A DNA stretch of 13,428 bases from HGM04593 sp045612305 (GTDB lineage Bacteria; Bacteroidota; Bacteroidia; Bacteroidales; Bacteroidaceae). Within the stretch, counting starts at the first letter, position 1. The number at the start of each line of letters is the position of its first letter. The position numbers and the translations under genes are program-made. The stretch spans positions 1-13,428 of the forward strand of contig JAZKYU010000054.1 of the NCBI GenBank assembly GCA_045612305.1, given 5' to 3'. Below, in pieces: positions 1-7,573 of this stretch. The notes below the pieces were generated by a model. The model had not been told where the DNA came from. It saw only the letters and a list, made by a program, of their open reading frames with translations, and ran no database searches.

Positions 1-480
1 GCAACTCGTTCAGTTATCCGCGCTACGCACGTATAACTACACACTCAAACAATGCTCGCACTTTTTCCTGTAAATGCTCGGATACACGCTCAAATCTTAA
101 CGGTGCTGCAGTTTTTAGAATTACTCTTGCCATATCAATACCTGCCGTAGGAGCTCACAGATAGCATCCGCATAAGTAATGTATAAAGGAAGCCGGCACC
201 GTAAGTAACACTATTAAAGGCCAGTGCGGTTTAGGATATAAGCGAGGAACAAACGAGGGATGTTCCAACTCTTTGAAAGAGCGTGAGCAGAGGCGCGAGC
301 GACTGTTGCGCCCCGCGTGCCGGGCGTTTTGTGCCCTTTTACGCGATAAAAGGGCTGTAAAAAATTACATAAAAACAGAAAGTGGTGGCTAGTAACACCG
401 AGAAATCTAATTAAAAGATTTTTATCTCCCCCAACTTTTGCTAGCGAGCCCACTTGAAGCTACAGACAGCAAGTTATACC
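1..480. other. Unassigned structured stretch at contig edge
   Basis: I recognise no gene in this stretch. Short ORFs exist on the minus strand: one of 36 codons (133 down to 23, beginning MARVILKTAAPL) and one of 79 codons (453 down to 214, beginning MGSLAKVGGDK). Neither has a domain I know, and the 79-codon frame runs through a 9-bp perfect inverted repeat (333-341 with 347-355), a TGTAA/TTACA repeat (356-369) and a GC-rich one (CGCCC/GGGCG, about 310-327). Such stacked inverted repeats fit a structured RNA or a non-coding repeat better than a protein. Lying at the very start of a contig, it may be the edge of a multicopy sequence where assembly stopped. This is inference only; no tRNA, 5S rRNA or transposase signature was seen. 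Confidence 0.3.
333..355. repeat. Perfect 9-bp inverted repeat
   Basis: GCCCTTTTA (333-341) and TAAAAGGGC (347-355) pair perfectly around a CGCGA loop. Neither side is followed by a clean T-run, so it does not look like a standard intrinsic terminator. A second small inverted repeat (TGTAA/TTACA, 356-369) abuts it. Its role is unknown; it could be part of a structured RNA. Confidence 0.6.
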
Positions 481-507
481 AACAACCCTGCAAACCATAT
501 AAAACAA

Positions 508-535
508 GAGGTGCCACACAATTGCGCGGCACCTC
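508..535 (-). terminator. Intrinsic terminator of the FadL-like gene
   Basis: GAGGTGCC (508-515) and GGCACCTC (528-535) form an 8-bp perfect stem with a 12-nt loop. On the minus strand it lies 27 nt past the stop codon of the outer membrane protein gene and is followed by the T-rich run TTGTTTTATAT, as expected for rho-independent termination. Confidence 0.8.
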
Positions 536-562
536 TCAATTTATATAAGAAAATCTATTTTA

Positions 563-1879
563 TTAGAGACGGAAGTCAACACCGATAGAAGCGTTGTAAG
601 TCTTACGCAAGTATTTAGAAGCGCCAGATACACCGTGAGCGTAGTTAGCATAGCAAGCACCGAAGTTCAAGTCCCATTTCTCGTTCAAGCTGTACTTACC
701 ACCGAAGCCGACCATAAATGAGTCGTCGATGAAAGAAACATCGCTCAAGTAGCTCTCGTTCACACCAAAGTCGCTAAACTGAATACCAGAAGAAAGGAGG
801 AGTTTGTCGGTAACCTTAACCTCAACACCGGCGAGCAACTCATAAGTGTTGCGGCTCAAAGCCTTCATAGTGTTGGCCTTGCCAAGGAGAGACTCAATCT
901 TTGCATCTTTGTCGAAGTAGTAAACACCGGCACCCATAACCTTAACGCGGTCGCAGATATCGTAAGAAGCACCTACAGAAAGTTTAGCGGGAGCGTCGTT
1001 GCGGAATTTCTCGCCATCCTGCAAAGAAGAAAGTTTCTTTGCAACAGAGCCATAAACAGGATGTTGTGCAACAGCGCCCAACATACCGTCAAGGTTATTT
1101 GTACCCAACATAGAAGCCAATGCCTCACTTGTGAGAGCCTTTGTATCGTTCTCTATGTGGTTTACAGCGCGGAACTCATATTTTACACCGACATTAAGTT
1201 TACCTACCTTGTAGTCAACACCAACGATGGGCGCAAAAGCTATACCGGTTTGTGTCAACTCAAGAGCAAGAATATTTGCTACTGTAGCACCTGTGGGCAT
1301 AAGAGCGTTTATCTCGCCCTCGTAACTGAGGCTTGTGTAGTTTGTGCGGATACCGCCATAAACCGAGAGGTTATCGTTAATCTGGTAAGCAGCACCTAGT
1401 TGAAGAGCGAAGAGGTACTGTGTAGACTCAAAAGAAGAACCTGCTGAAAGTGCTGGGTTGATAGATTGTGCAAGACCACCACCCAAAGCATCGAACATAG
1501 GAAGACCATTATCAAACTGTGCGTTACCGCCACCACCAGGCATACCAAAGAAACCACTGAATGTCCAGTCACCTGTTTTGTAAGCAGCAAAGAGTGTAGG
1601 CATACAGGGAACATAAACCTTGCCCTCATAAGTTTTACCGCTGTTCTCAACGTCGCGCTGCTGCCAAATCATCTGCCAGTTACCCGAGAAAGACCAGCCC
1701 TCGTTCAAGAAAGCGGTACCCGCGGGGTTGAAGTAGATAGCATCGGTCTCCAAAGAGGCGTAACGAGCGGGGTTACGAACAAACGATGCACTTTGGTTTG
1801 TGTTTGTCAAAAGACCACCTGCAAACGATGCGATTGCAAATGAAGCTACTGCGATAGTAGAAAAAACTCTTTTCATCAT
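563..1879 (-). CDS. OmpP1/FadL-family outer membrane transporter
   Basis: The 438-residue product is a predicted outer membrane beta-barrel of the FadL/OmpP1/TodX family, which moves long-chain fatty acids or other hydrophobic compounds across the outer membrane. Residues 1-20 form a signal peptide (MMKR, then a hydrophobic stretch ending SFA before GG). The mature N-terminus reads GGLLTNTNQSASFVRNPAR and then DAIYFNPAG at 46-54, the signature of Bacteroidota family members; the NPA motif is shared with E. coli FadL. The rest alternates polar and hydrophobic residues as barrel strands do, and the end IGVDFRL resembles a terminal strand. Length fits the family. ATG at 1879 or 1876 (MMK or MK) are both possible. 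The gene is monocistronic, with its own promoter and terminator. The substrate cannot be told from sequence. Confidence 0.9.
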   Translation of the reverse strand: MMKRVFSTIAVASFAIASFAGGLLTNTNQSASFVRNPARYASLETDAIYFNPAGTAFLNEGWSFSGNWQMIWQQRDVENSGKTYEGKVYVPCMPTLFAAYKTGDWTFSGFFGMPGGGGNAQFDNGLPMFDALGGGLAQSINPALSAGSSFESTQYLFALQLGAAYQINDNLSVYGGIRTNYTSLSYEGEINALMPTGATVANILALELTQTGIAFAPIVGVDYKVGKLNVGVKYEFRAVNHIENDTKALTSEALASMLGTNNLDGMLGAVAQHPVYGSVAKKLSSLQDGEKFRNDAPAKLSVGASYDICDRVKVMGAGVYYFDKDAKIESLLGKANTMKALSRNTYELLAGVEVKVTDKLLLSSGIQFSDFGVNESYLSDVSFIDDSFMVGFGGKYSLNEKWDLNFGACYANYAHGVSGASKYLRKTYNASIGVDFRL

Positions 1880-1918
1880 AAATATAAAATTTAAAAAGTT
1901 GTTGTCTAAATTTTAAAA

Positions 1919-1932
1919 GAGGGCTCGCCCTC
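1919..1932 (-). promoter_or_regulatory. 5' leader stem-loop of the FadL-like mRNA
   Basis: GAGGG and CCCTC form a perfect 5-bp stem around a CGAG tetraloop (minus-strand reading), followed by TTTTAAAATTT. It lies only a few bases after the transcription start expected from the promoter at 1945-1952. It could be a 5'-terminal stabiliser of the mRNA, as known for ompA of E. coli, or a weak attenuator because T's follow. Both roles are inference. Confidence 0.4.
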
Positions 1933-1944
1933 ATAATCACTTCA

Positions 1945-1952
1945 CAAAGATA
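1945..1952 (-). promoter_or_regulatory. Bacteroidales -7 element for the FadL-like gene
   Basis: The minus strand reads TATCTTTG, a full match to the TAnnTTTG -7 consensus of the primary sigma factor of Bacteroidota. No TTTG lies at the expected -33 distance, so the upstream element is weak. The predicted start of transcription is near 1938, giving a leader of about 60 nt. Confidence 0.6.
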
Positions 1953-1985
1953 CTTGTTTTGTGCAACACGCCTAGTAACATATTA

Positions 1986-2004
1986 ACTTTTTAACGTAAA
2001 AAGT
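1986..2004. repeat. AT-rich 8-bp inverted repeat
   Basis: ACTTTTTA (1986-1993) and TAAAAAGT (1997-2004) pair perfectly around ACG. It sits just upstream of the FadL-like gene's promoter and about 90 nt past the methyltransferase stop codon. It could be an operator for the transporter gene or a weak terminator of the recJ-recQ cluster; the sequence does not decide. Confidence 0.4.
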
Positions 2005-2089
2005 GTACAATTTAACCCCTTATTGTTCTTTTTGCACCCACATTGCGGTAAAAAAGGCTCTAAAACAGAGGAACAAGCTACCAAACTCC

Positions 2090-2794
2090 TTATTTATATA
2101 TAAGGAAGATGCAGGGGATTTTAGAGAGGTCGGGCACGCGCCCCTTCCACTCTTTTACGGTGCGGGTGTGCACATACTCGTCGGCACAGGTGAGGTTGGC
2201 AGCTATGCAGAGCTTTGTTTGCGGGCGGCAGGTTTTTAATATATCCTCTACCATTTTGTTGTTGCGGTAAGGTGTTTCTATAAACAATTGTGTTTGCTCC
2301 TCGCCATAGATGCGTTGCTCCAGCTGACGTAACCTTTTGGCACGTTCCTCGGGTTTTATGGGCAAGTAGCCGTGGAAAGCAAAGCTCTGCCCGTTGAAGC
2401 CCGATGCCATAACCGAGAGTATTATGCTCGACGGGCCCACAAGAGGCACCACTTTGAGCCCTTTGCGCTGTGCTATGGCCACAACGTCGGCGCCGGGGTC
2501 GGCTACAGCTGGGCACCCGGCCTCGGATATTACACCCATAGGCTTGCCCTCTTGCAGGGGTTTTAAAAAGCCTGCAATATCGGCGGGCGAGGTGTGCTTG
2601 TTAAGCTCAAAAAACTGCGAGCCATCGATATCAAACTTTGCATCTACCGCACGTAAAAAGCGCCTTGCCGAGCGCACATCTTCCACTATAAAGTGGCGTA
2701 TGCCGGCTATAATTTCGGCGTTATATTGCGGCAAAACATTTTTAACAGGTGTGTCGCCCAGTGTCACAGGCAACAAATATAGCGCAACTTCCAT
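2090..2794 (-). CDS. RsmI-like SAM-dependent methyltransferase
   Basis: The 234-residue product belongs to the tetrapyrrole methylase (TP_methylase) fold and resembles RsmI, the 16S rRNA C1402 2'-O-methyltransferase. RsmI-like landmarks appear in order: LLPVTLGD at 7-14 (RsmI has VATPIGNLGD), EDVRSAR at 38-44, ISEAGCPAVADPG at 89-101, LVGPSSI at 118-124, FAFHGYLP at 138-145 and FIETPYRN at 171-178. It is about 40-50 residues shorter than typical RsmI and lacks its C-terminal part, and the glycine-rich N-terminal loop differs. It is thus probably the short paralogue common in Bacteroidota, usually named only as a SAM-dependent methyltransferase, and its substrate is uncertain. It starts 39 nt after the recQ-like stop and is probably the last gene of the recJ-recQ cluster. 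Confidence 0.85.
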   Translation of the reverse strand: MEVALYLLPVTLGDTPVKNVLPQYNAEIIAGIRHFIVEDVRSARRFLRAVDAKFDIDGSQFFELNKHTSPADIAGFLKPLQEGKPMGVISEAGCPAVADPGADVVAIAQRKGLKVVPLVGPSSIILSVMASGFNGQSFAFHGYLPIKPEERAKRLRQLEQRIYGEEQTQLFIETPYRNNKMVEDILKTCRPQTKLCIAANLTCADEYVHTRTVKEWKGRVPDLSKIPCIFLIYK

Positions 2795-2833
2795 CTTAGA
2801 AATATTTATTTTAGGCTGTTATATAACTCAAAT

Positions 2834-4738
2834 TTATTTATCACACTTTTTAACTTTGCCGTCGACCACAACTACCCTCTCCTCGTCGCAAAGCTCGCGA
2901 AACAAGGCTGCCAAGCGAGCACGCGAGAGCCCCAGAGAGTCGAAAGCGGAAAGGTCGTGCGGTTTTCCGTCGGCAAGCAGCTGCATCACACGCGCCACAT
3001 CGTCGACAGGCGAGGCTGGGCGCTCCTTCTCCTCGGCACGTCGTGCCACGCACACATCGCAAAAACCGCAGTCGCCGGCGGCAGTGTCGCCAAAGTAGGC
3101 AAGCAGGCTGCGGCTGCGACACGCATCGTCGCTCACCGCATATTTTATCACGGCGTTAAGCCTGTCGGCAAACGCGGCGCGACGCTCTTCGTAAACCTCG
3201 GGGGCAAAATTTAAATCCTTCGAGAGCACGCGGTGGCGTGTAAAGGTTATTATGGGGCACTTTTTCGACGGGGCATACTGTATGAGTCTTTTTTGTGACA
3301 AAGAGACAAGAATTTCATACATACGATGCCTTGCAAGCTTTGTCACACGCGACAAGTAACGCTCGTCGATAAAGGCATAGTCGGCAAAAAGGCCGCTATA
3401 ATTGCGCATTATGGCGTTTATCAAAAGTTCGTAGTCGGCAGGGAGCCCTTTGAAACGATACAGAGAATTTTTGTCCACAATAAACCGCACACGCGATGCA
3501 TACTCCATCTCCTCGACATACTCTATATAACCCATACGAGTGAGTATGCGCAAGGCACTGTCGGTGGGCAACGTGGGCAGGTGGTACATTTTACAAAAGT
3601 CGTTAAGGGCAAACTCAAAGGTGCAGTTAAGCCCGTCGTGCAAGGCCATCTGGTAGTAGTAACAGATGTCGTCGTAGACCTCGGCTATAAACTCCTTCGA
3701 GGGATAGTTATCGGAAAGGCGTCGCGACGCCGTCTGCTTGTCGACACGGCTAAAGAGAGTAACAGCATAGGCACGGTTGCCATCGCGCCCCGCACGCCCC
3801 GCCTCTTGGAAGTATGCCTCTATGGAGCTTGGCAGGTCGATGTGCACCACAAGACGTACGTCGGGTTTGTCGATACCCATACCGAAGGCATTTGTCGACA
3901 CCATAACACGCGAACGCCCGTTTTTCCAAGCCTCCTCGCGGGCATCTTTTGTCTCCACAGAGAGCCCCGCGTGGTAATATTCGGCTGTAACCCCCGATGC
4001 TACAAGAAACTCGCACACCTCTTTTGTTTTCTTGCGATTGAGCGTGTACACTATAGCCGAGCCTTTTATGCGCGAGAGAATGTGCAACAGCTCTTGTAAC
4101 TTATTTTCGGTGTGACGCACCACATAAACAAGGTTTTTGCGCTCGAAGCTCATACTATAGCAGTTTTCCTCTCTAAAAGAGAGCTGCTGCTGTATATCCT
4201 TAACAACCTCGGGGGTGGCTGTTGCAGTGAGCGCAAGCACGGGCACGGTGGGGAAAAGAGTGCGTAGCTCTTTTATGCGGCGGTAGGCAGGGCGAAAGTC
4301 GTGCCCCCACTGCGATATACAGTGTGCCTCGTCGATGGTTATGAGCTTTACCGGTATGCGCTTTACTTTTGTGAGAAAAAGGTCAGAGGCGATGCGCTCG
4401 GGAGATATATAGAGAAATTTATAGTTGCCGAAGATGCAGTTTTCGAGAGCGACTATAATTTCGCTGTTCTTCATACCCGAGTATATAGCCGCAGCTTTTA
4501 TACCCCGGCTGCGCAGGTTGGCAACCTGGTCTTTCATAAGGGCTATGAGGGGTGTAACCACAATACACAAGCCATCGCCCGCAAGGGTTGGCACTTGAAA
4601 GGTTATACTCTTTCCACCACCCGTAGGCATAAGCCCCAAGGTGTCGCGCCCAGCGCCCACACTCTCGATAATCTCGCGCTGTATACCGCGAAAATCGTCG
4701 TAGCCCCAATATTTTTTAAGAATTTCCCTATAGTTCAT
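2834..4738 (-). CDS. recQ: RecQ-family ATP-dependent DNA helicase
   Basis: The 634-residue enzyme should unwind DNA 3' to 5' in recombination and replication-fork repair. Visible helicase motifs are the N-terminal FRGIQREII (17-25), Walker A MPTGGGKS (37-44), DEAH with CISQWGHDFRP (136-150), TATAT (171-175), STNAFGMGIDKPDVR (281-295) and QEAGRAGRDG (311-320). A zinc-site cysteine set lies at C540, C557, C560 and C563, with YFG between the first two as in other RecQ proteins. Unlike E. coli RecQ, about 200 residues of winged-helix-like sequence precede the zinc site and no HRDC domain follows, only a short helical tail (about 578-630). The start is ATG at 4738, 7 nt after the recJ stop, so the two are almost surely co-transcribed. 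It may be one of several RecQ paralogues in the genome. Confidence 0.93.
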   Translation of the reverse strand: MNYREILKKYWGYDDFRGIQREIIESVGAGRDTLGLMPTGGGKSITFQVPTLAGDGLCIVVTPLIALMKDQVANLRSRGIKAAAIYSGMKNSEIIVALENCIFGNYKFLYISPERIASDLFLTKVKRIPVKLITIDEAHCISQWGHDFRPAYRRIKELRTLFPTVPVLALTATATPEVVKDIQQQLSFREENCYSMSFERKNLVYVVRHTENKLQELLHILSRIKGSAIVYTLNRKKTKEVCEFLVASGVTAEYYHAGLSVETKDAREEAWKNGRSRVMVSTNAFGMGIDKPDVRLVVHIDLPSSIEAYFQEAGRAGRDGNRAYAVTLFSRVDKQTASRRLSDNYPSKEFIAEVYDDICYYYQMALHDGLNCTFEFALNDFCKMYHLPTLPTDSALRILTRMGYIEYVEEMEYASRVRFIVDKNSLYRFKGLPADYELLINAIMRNYSGLFADYAFIDERYLSRVTKLARHRMYEILVSLSQKRLIQYAPSKKCPIITFTRHRVLSKDLNFAPEVYEERRAAFADRLNAVIKYAVSDDACRSRSLLAYFGDTAAGDCGFCDVCVARRAEEKERPASPVDDVARVMQLLADGKPHDLSAFDSLGLSRARLAALFRELCDEERVVVVDGKVKKCDK

Positions 4739-4745
4739 ACCCCTG

Positions 4746-6470
4746 TCAGCGAGTAGCGTTTGTGTGTATGCTCTCTATCTGCAGCTGCACCTCGCCGTGT
4801 TTGTAGGTGTTGTCCTCAAGTGTGTAACATATATCGAACAACTGTTTCGACTTTATGTACTTGGCCTGACGGCTCTGGCCGAAGGCTATACCGTTGAGTA
4901 TAGTGTTCGACTTGTTATCGACAAGCTCTAGCTTTATGTGCTCTTGACGACGCCCCACAACCTTGCTCGTGCCATAGTCGCACACGTTACGCGTGCTGAA
5001 GATGGGTTTTGTGTTGTCGGGACCGTGAGGTGCAAATTTCTTCAGGTCGTTGAAGAATTTACGGCTTATTTGGTGAAAATCAATCTCGGCATCAATTTCA
5101 ATAATAGGGTCGGTCTGCTCGGGCAGTATGTTACCGGCCACAAACTCCTCGAAACGTGCTGCAAAGGCTGCGATGTTGGAAACCTTAAGCGAGAAGCCTG
5201 CGGCGTAGGTGTGACCGCCAAAGTTTTCGAGCAGGTCGCGGCAGTTTTCTATCGCCTTGTACACATCGAAACCGGTTACAGAACGTGCCGAGCCTGTTGC
5301 TATATCACCCGTGCAGGTTATAACCACCGCTGGACGATAATAGACCTCGGTGAGGCGAGAGGCCACAATACCTATAACCCCTCGGTGCCAGTCTTCGTTA
5401 AAGATAACTATAGCACGACGCTCGGCAAAGCTTTCGAGGTTTTCCACTATTTTGTTAGCCTCCTCGGTCATGCTCTTGTCGAGTTCCTTGCGTGCCTCGT
5501 TAAACTCGTTTATCTGCTCGCTCATCATAAGCGCTGTGGGCAAGTTGTTCTCTATGAGCAGGTCTACCGCCACCTTGCCTTGCTGTATGCGGCCCGACGC
5601 GTTTATGCGTGGCCCTATTTTGAAGATTATATCGTTTATGTTTATCTCCTTGTCGCGCAAGTTGCAAACCTGTATTATTGCCTTAAGACCTGTGCTTGGC
5701 GCGTGATTAAGTTGCTTTATACCGTGGTAGGCAAGTATGCGGTTTTCCCCCATTATGGGCACAAGATCCGACGCGATGCTCACAGCCACAAGGTCGAGTA
5801 AGGTGTATAGTTGCTCGGCGGGGATAGCGTTGTTCATCGCAAAAGCCTGCATAAACTTAAAGCCCACGCCACAACCCGACAGGTGGGGATAGGGGTAGGT
5901 GCTGTCGGCACGCTTGGGGTTTAGTATAGCCACAGCGCAAGGAAGCTCCTCGTCGGGCATATGGTGATCGCACACAATAAAATCTATGCCCAACGACTTT
6001 GCATAGGCAATCTCCTCAATTGCTTTTATGCCACAGTCGAGCACAATCACAAGTTTCACTCCGGTGGAGCAAGCATAGTCGACACCTCGTTTCGAGATGC
6101 CGTAACCATCCTCGTTACGGTCGGGAATATAATAGTCTATATTCGACGAGAACTGTTGCAGGAATTTATAGACCAAGGCTACCGCGGTGGTACCATCGAC
6201 GTCGTAGTCGCCATATACCAAAATGCGTTCCTTGCGCCCCAAAGCTCTGTTCAAACGCTCCACCGCTATGTCCATATCGTTCATAAGGAAGGGATCGTGA
6301 AGACCCGAAAGGCGCGGACGGAAGAAGGCTTTTGCCTCCCCTGCGTTTTTTATGCCACGTTTCACGAGCAGGCTGCAAAGTATGGGGCTCATATCCAACT
6401 CCGCAGCCAGGGTGTTAGCTGCTACAGTTTGTTCGTATGTCGGAGGTTGATATTTCCATTTTTGACCCAT
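4746..6470 (-). CDS. recJ: Single-stranded-DNA-specific exonuclease RecJ
   Basis: The 574-residue protein is a 5'-3' single-strand exonuclease of the DHH phosphoesterase superfamily, used in recombinational repair (with RecQ and RecA/RecFOR) and mismatch repair. Metal-binding motifs are clear: YGDYDVDGTTA (86-96), LDCGI (144-148) and CDHHMP (167-172), followed by SGCGVGFKF, IASDLVP (232-238) and GPRINASGR (286-294). The DHHA1 domain shows WHRGVIGIVASR (361-372) and GGHTYAAGF (418-426); the last 120 residues correspond to the OB-fold domain. Length matches the family. The ATG at 6470 gives the usual N-terminus with its K.W motif. It is the first gene of a cluster with the RecQ-like helicase and a methyltransferase, placing nuclease and helicase partners in one transcript. 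Confidence 0.96.
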   Translation of the reverse strand: MGQKWKYQPPTYEQTVAANTLAAELDMSPILCSLLVKRGIKNAGEAKAFFRPRLSGLHDPFLMNDMDIAVERLNRALGRKERILVYGDYDVDGTTAVALVYKFLQQFSSNIDYYIPDRNEDGYGISKRGVDYACSTGVKLVIVLDCGIKAIEEIAYAKSLGIDFIVCDHHMPDEELPCAVAILNPKRADSTYPYPHLSGCGVGFKFMQAFAMNNAIPAEQLYTLLDLVAVSIASDLVPIMGENRILAYHGIKQLNHAPSTGLKAIIQVCNLRDKEININDIIFKIGPRINASGRIQQGKVAVDLLIENNLPTALMMSEQINEFNEARKELDKSMTEEANKIVENLESFAERRAIVIFNEDWHRGVIGIVASRLTEVYYRPAVVITCTGDIATGSARSVTGFDVYKAIENCRDLLENFGGHTYAAGFSLKVSNIAAFAARFEEFVAGNILPEQTDPIIEIDAEIDFHQISRKFFNDLKKFAPHGPDNTKPIFSTRNVCDYGTSKVVGRRQEHIKLELVDNKSNTILNGIAFGQSRQAKYIKSKQLFDICYTLEDNTYKHGEVQLQIESIHTNATR

Positions 6471-6646
6471 TATATATTGTTTTTATTTTTTGCTTTGCTC
6501 GCGAGAAATTTCCTTGCGCGTCGTTAACCACCGGGGTATGTATTAAAAACACTCATCACTGCACTCACGTTCAACCACGCAAGTTTTCACACGCACTACT
6601 CTATGCAAGATAATTTCTTCAACTTGTAAAGGTAGTAAAAAACACA
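6471..6646. other. recJ upstream region, promoter not resolved
   Basis: This is the space between the terminator of the XRE module and recJ. The minus strand has TACCTTTA at 6634-6627, one base off the TAnnTTTG -7 consensus, but no TTTG at the proper -33 distance, so the recJ promoter is only tentative. A CTCGCGAG palindrome lies near 6500. No ORF or RNA gene was recognised. Confidence 0.35.
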
Positions 6647-6694
6647 AAAAAAAGCTCGGTTTTGCCATTTTTTTTGCAAAACCGAGCTTTTTTT
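6647..6694 (-). terminator. Strong, symmetric intrinsic terminator
   Basis: AAAAAAAGCTCGGTTTTGC (6647-6665) and GCAAAACCGAGCTTTTTTT (6676-6694) are perfect 19-bp arms around a 10-nt loop. The hairpin lies 46 nt past the XRE stop codon on the minus strand, with a T-run on the exit side. Because it is flanked by A and T runs on opposite sides it could work in both directions, and it separates the XRE module from recJ. Confidence 0.9.
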
Positions 6695-6740
6695 ATGCCA
6701 AATAAGCAACCGGCAAGCTACTTTTAACTAAAAGAAGAAC

Positions 6741-6944
6741 TCACCAATCACCTTCCTCTAATTCAAAAATTTCATTTACCGAAACTGCGAACACCTGAGA
6801 CAGACGCAACGCAAGCACAGTCGAGGGATTAAACTTCCCCTGCTCTATGGCAACAATCGTCTGCCGGCTCACATTCACCTTTTCAGCAAGTTCCAGTTGT
6901 GTCATACGTAGCTTGGCACGCTCCACACGCAAATTATTCTTCAT
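6741..6944 (-). CDS. XRE-family HTH transcriptional regulator
   Basis: The 67-residue protein is a single Cro/CI-type helix-turn-helix domain. The pattern VERAKLRMTQLELAEKVNVS (7-26), then RQTIVAIEQGKFNPS (27-41) and a final VFAVSVNEIFELEE covers the five helices of the fold, with 15-24 and 26-36 as the DNA-contacting pair. No sensor or dimer domain is present. Its ATG lies inside the end of the upstream membrane protein gene (11-nt overlap), so the two are translationally coupled. Small XRE proteins next to DUF2178-like membrane proteins are a recurring bacterial and archaeal arrangement; the membrane partner may hold or release the regulator, but this is inference. It may control its own promoter at 7446. 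Confidence 0.88.
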   Translation of the reverse strand: MKNNLRVERAKLRMTQLELAEKVNVSRQTIVAIEQGKFNPSTVLALRLSQVFAVSVNEIFELEEGDW

Positions 6945-7374
6945 AACTCAAACTCCTATTTTGTACCCAAACATTAATTTTAAACAATATAACATACAAA
7001 GGCAGAATACCCACCACCCCTCTCACAGCCGTAAACTCAGCAACACCCATAGGTTCAAGCAAGGTAAAATAGACAAGTATAACATCCATAGCTGGGTAAC
7101 CCAAAAGCATAACAGCATACACCACGGCAACTATCCCGAGCGTGTTAAAACGAATACTCTCGACACGTTCATCCTCAAACGCCTCCCGGGAAAAAGCTAT
7201 GATTAAAAAGCCGATAGTCTTCAAAGCGCAACCGAAAACCCACGGTGTACTTGCAAAAAACACATCAGAGTTAGTTTCCATAAAAAGAGAATAAAGCAAC
7301 AGCGCAATACCGCCACCAACAACACCCCAGCCTGCAGTCTGCCACGCGTGGGGCAAAAGTTTAAAATTCTTCAT
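6934..7374 (-). CDS. Four-helix membrane protein, DUF2178-like
   Basis: The 146-residue product has four hydrophobic segments (about 13-32, 43-62, 77-104 and 112-136) and is predicted to sit in the inner membrane. The loop between the second and third segment reads FEDERVESIR (67-76), like the DER...I motif of DUF2178-type proteins, which are often encoded beside XRE regulators. I chose ATG at 7374 over an upstream GTG at 7446 because the best -7 promoter element (7446-7453) overlaps that GTG, leaving it outside any transcript starting there. Its 3' end overlaps the XRE gene by 11 nt. No catalytic residues are evident. The family has no settled function; a role as anti-regulator or sensor for the XRE partner is a guess from gene pairing. 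Confidence 0.75.
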   Translation of the reverse strand: MKNFKLLPHAWQTAGWGVVGGGIALLLYSLFMETNSDVFFASTPWVFGCALKTIGFLIIAFSREAFEDERVESIRFNTLGIVAVVYAVMLLGYPAMDVILVYFTLLEPMGVAEFTAVRGVVGILPLYVILFKINVWVQNRSLSYEE

Positions 7375-7445
7375 AATACATTGTTTTAATTTAAATAATA
7401 CCACTTTCTGCCACTTGCAGTGTGCACCAACTACAAGTAGCTCCA

Positions 7446-7476
7446 CAAATGTAAAGTATTATTTACATACAAACAA
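7446..7476 (-). promoter_or_regulatory. Promoter of the DUF2178/XRE module
   Basis: The minus strand carries TACATTTG at 7453-7446, matching the TAnnTTTG -7 consensus, and a TTG 20 nt upstream within ACTTGTTTG as a -33 element. Transcription should start near 7439, leaving a leader of about 65 nt before the ATG at 7374. Confidence 0.55.
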
Positions 7477-7527
7477 GTTTAAGCGACATTTTGTATTGAA
7501 TATTTTACATAAATTAACCACAAAAAA

Positions 7528-7551
7528 GGCGGCCCGAAATTTCGGGCCGCC
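7528..7551 (-). terminator. Intrinsic terminator of the recA/peptidase operon
   Basis: GGCGGCCCGAAA and TTTCGGGCCGCC are perfect 12-bp complements, a very GC-rich hairpin. On the minus strand it is followed by TTTTTTG and lies 22 nt past the peptidase stop codon. It ends the operon and shields the DUF2178/XRE promoter that follows. Confidence 0.92.
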
Positions 7552-7573
7552 CAAATATCAGATAAAAGATATA

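Noticed and set aside
1..562. tRNA, 5S rRNA or tmRNA at the contig start
   Set aside because: No T-arm sequence of the GTTCGA type, 5S core or tmRNA tag sequence was seen on either strand.
2058..2070. CTCT/AGAG hairpin followed by T's as terminator of the methyltransferase
   Set aside because: The stem is only 4 bp; too weak to call as a terminator.
7375..7446. Upstream GTG start adding 24 residues to the DUF2178-like protein
   Set aside because: The GTG overlaps the best -7 promoter element, and the added residues look unlike the start of a membrane protein of this type.
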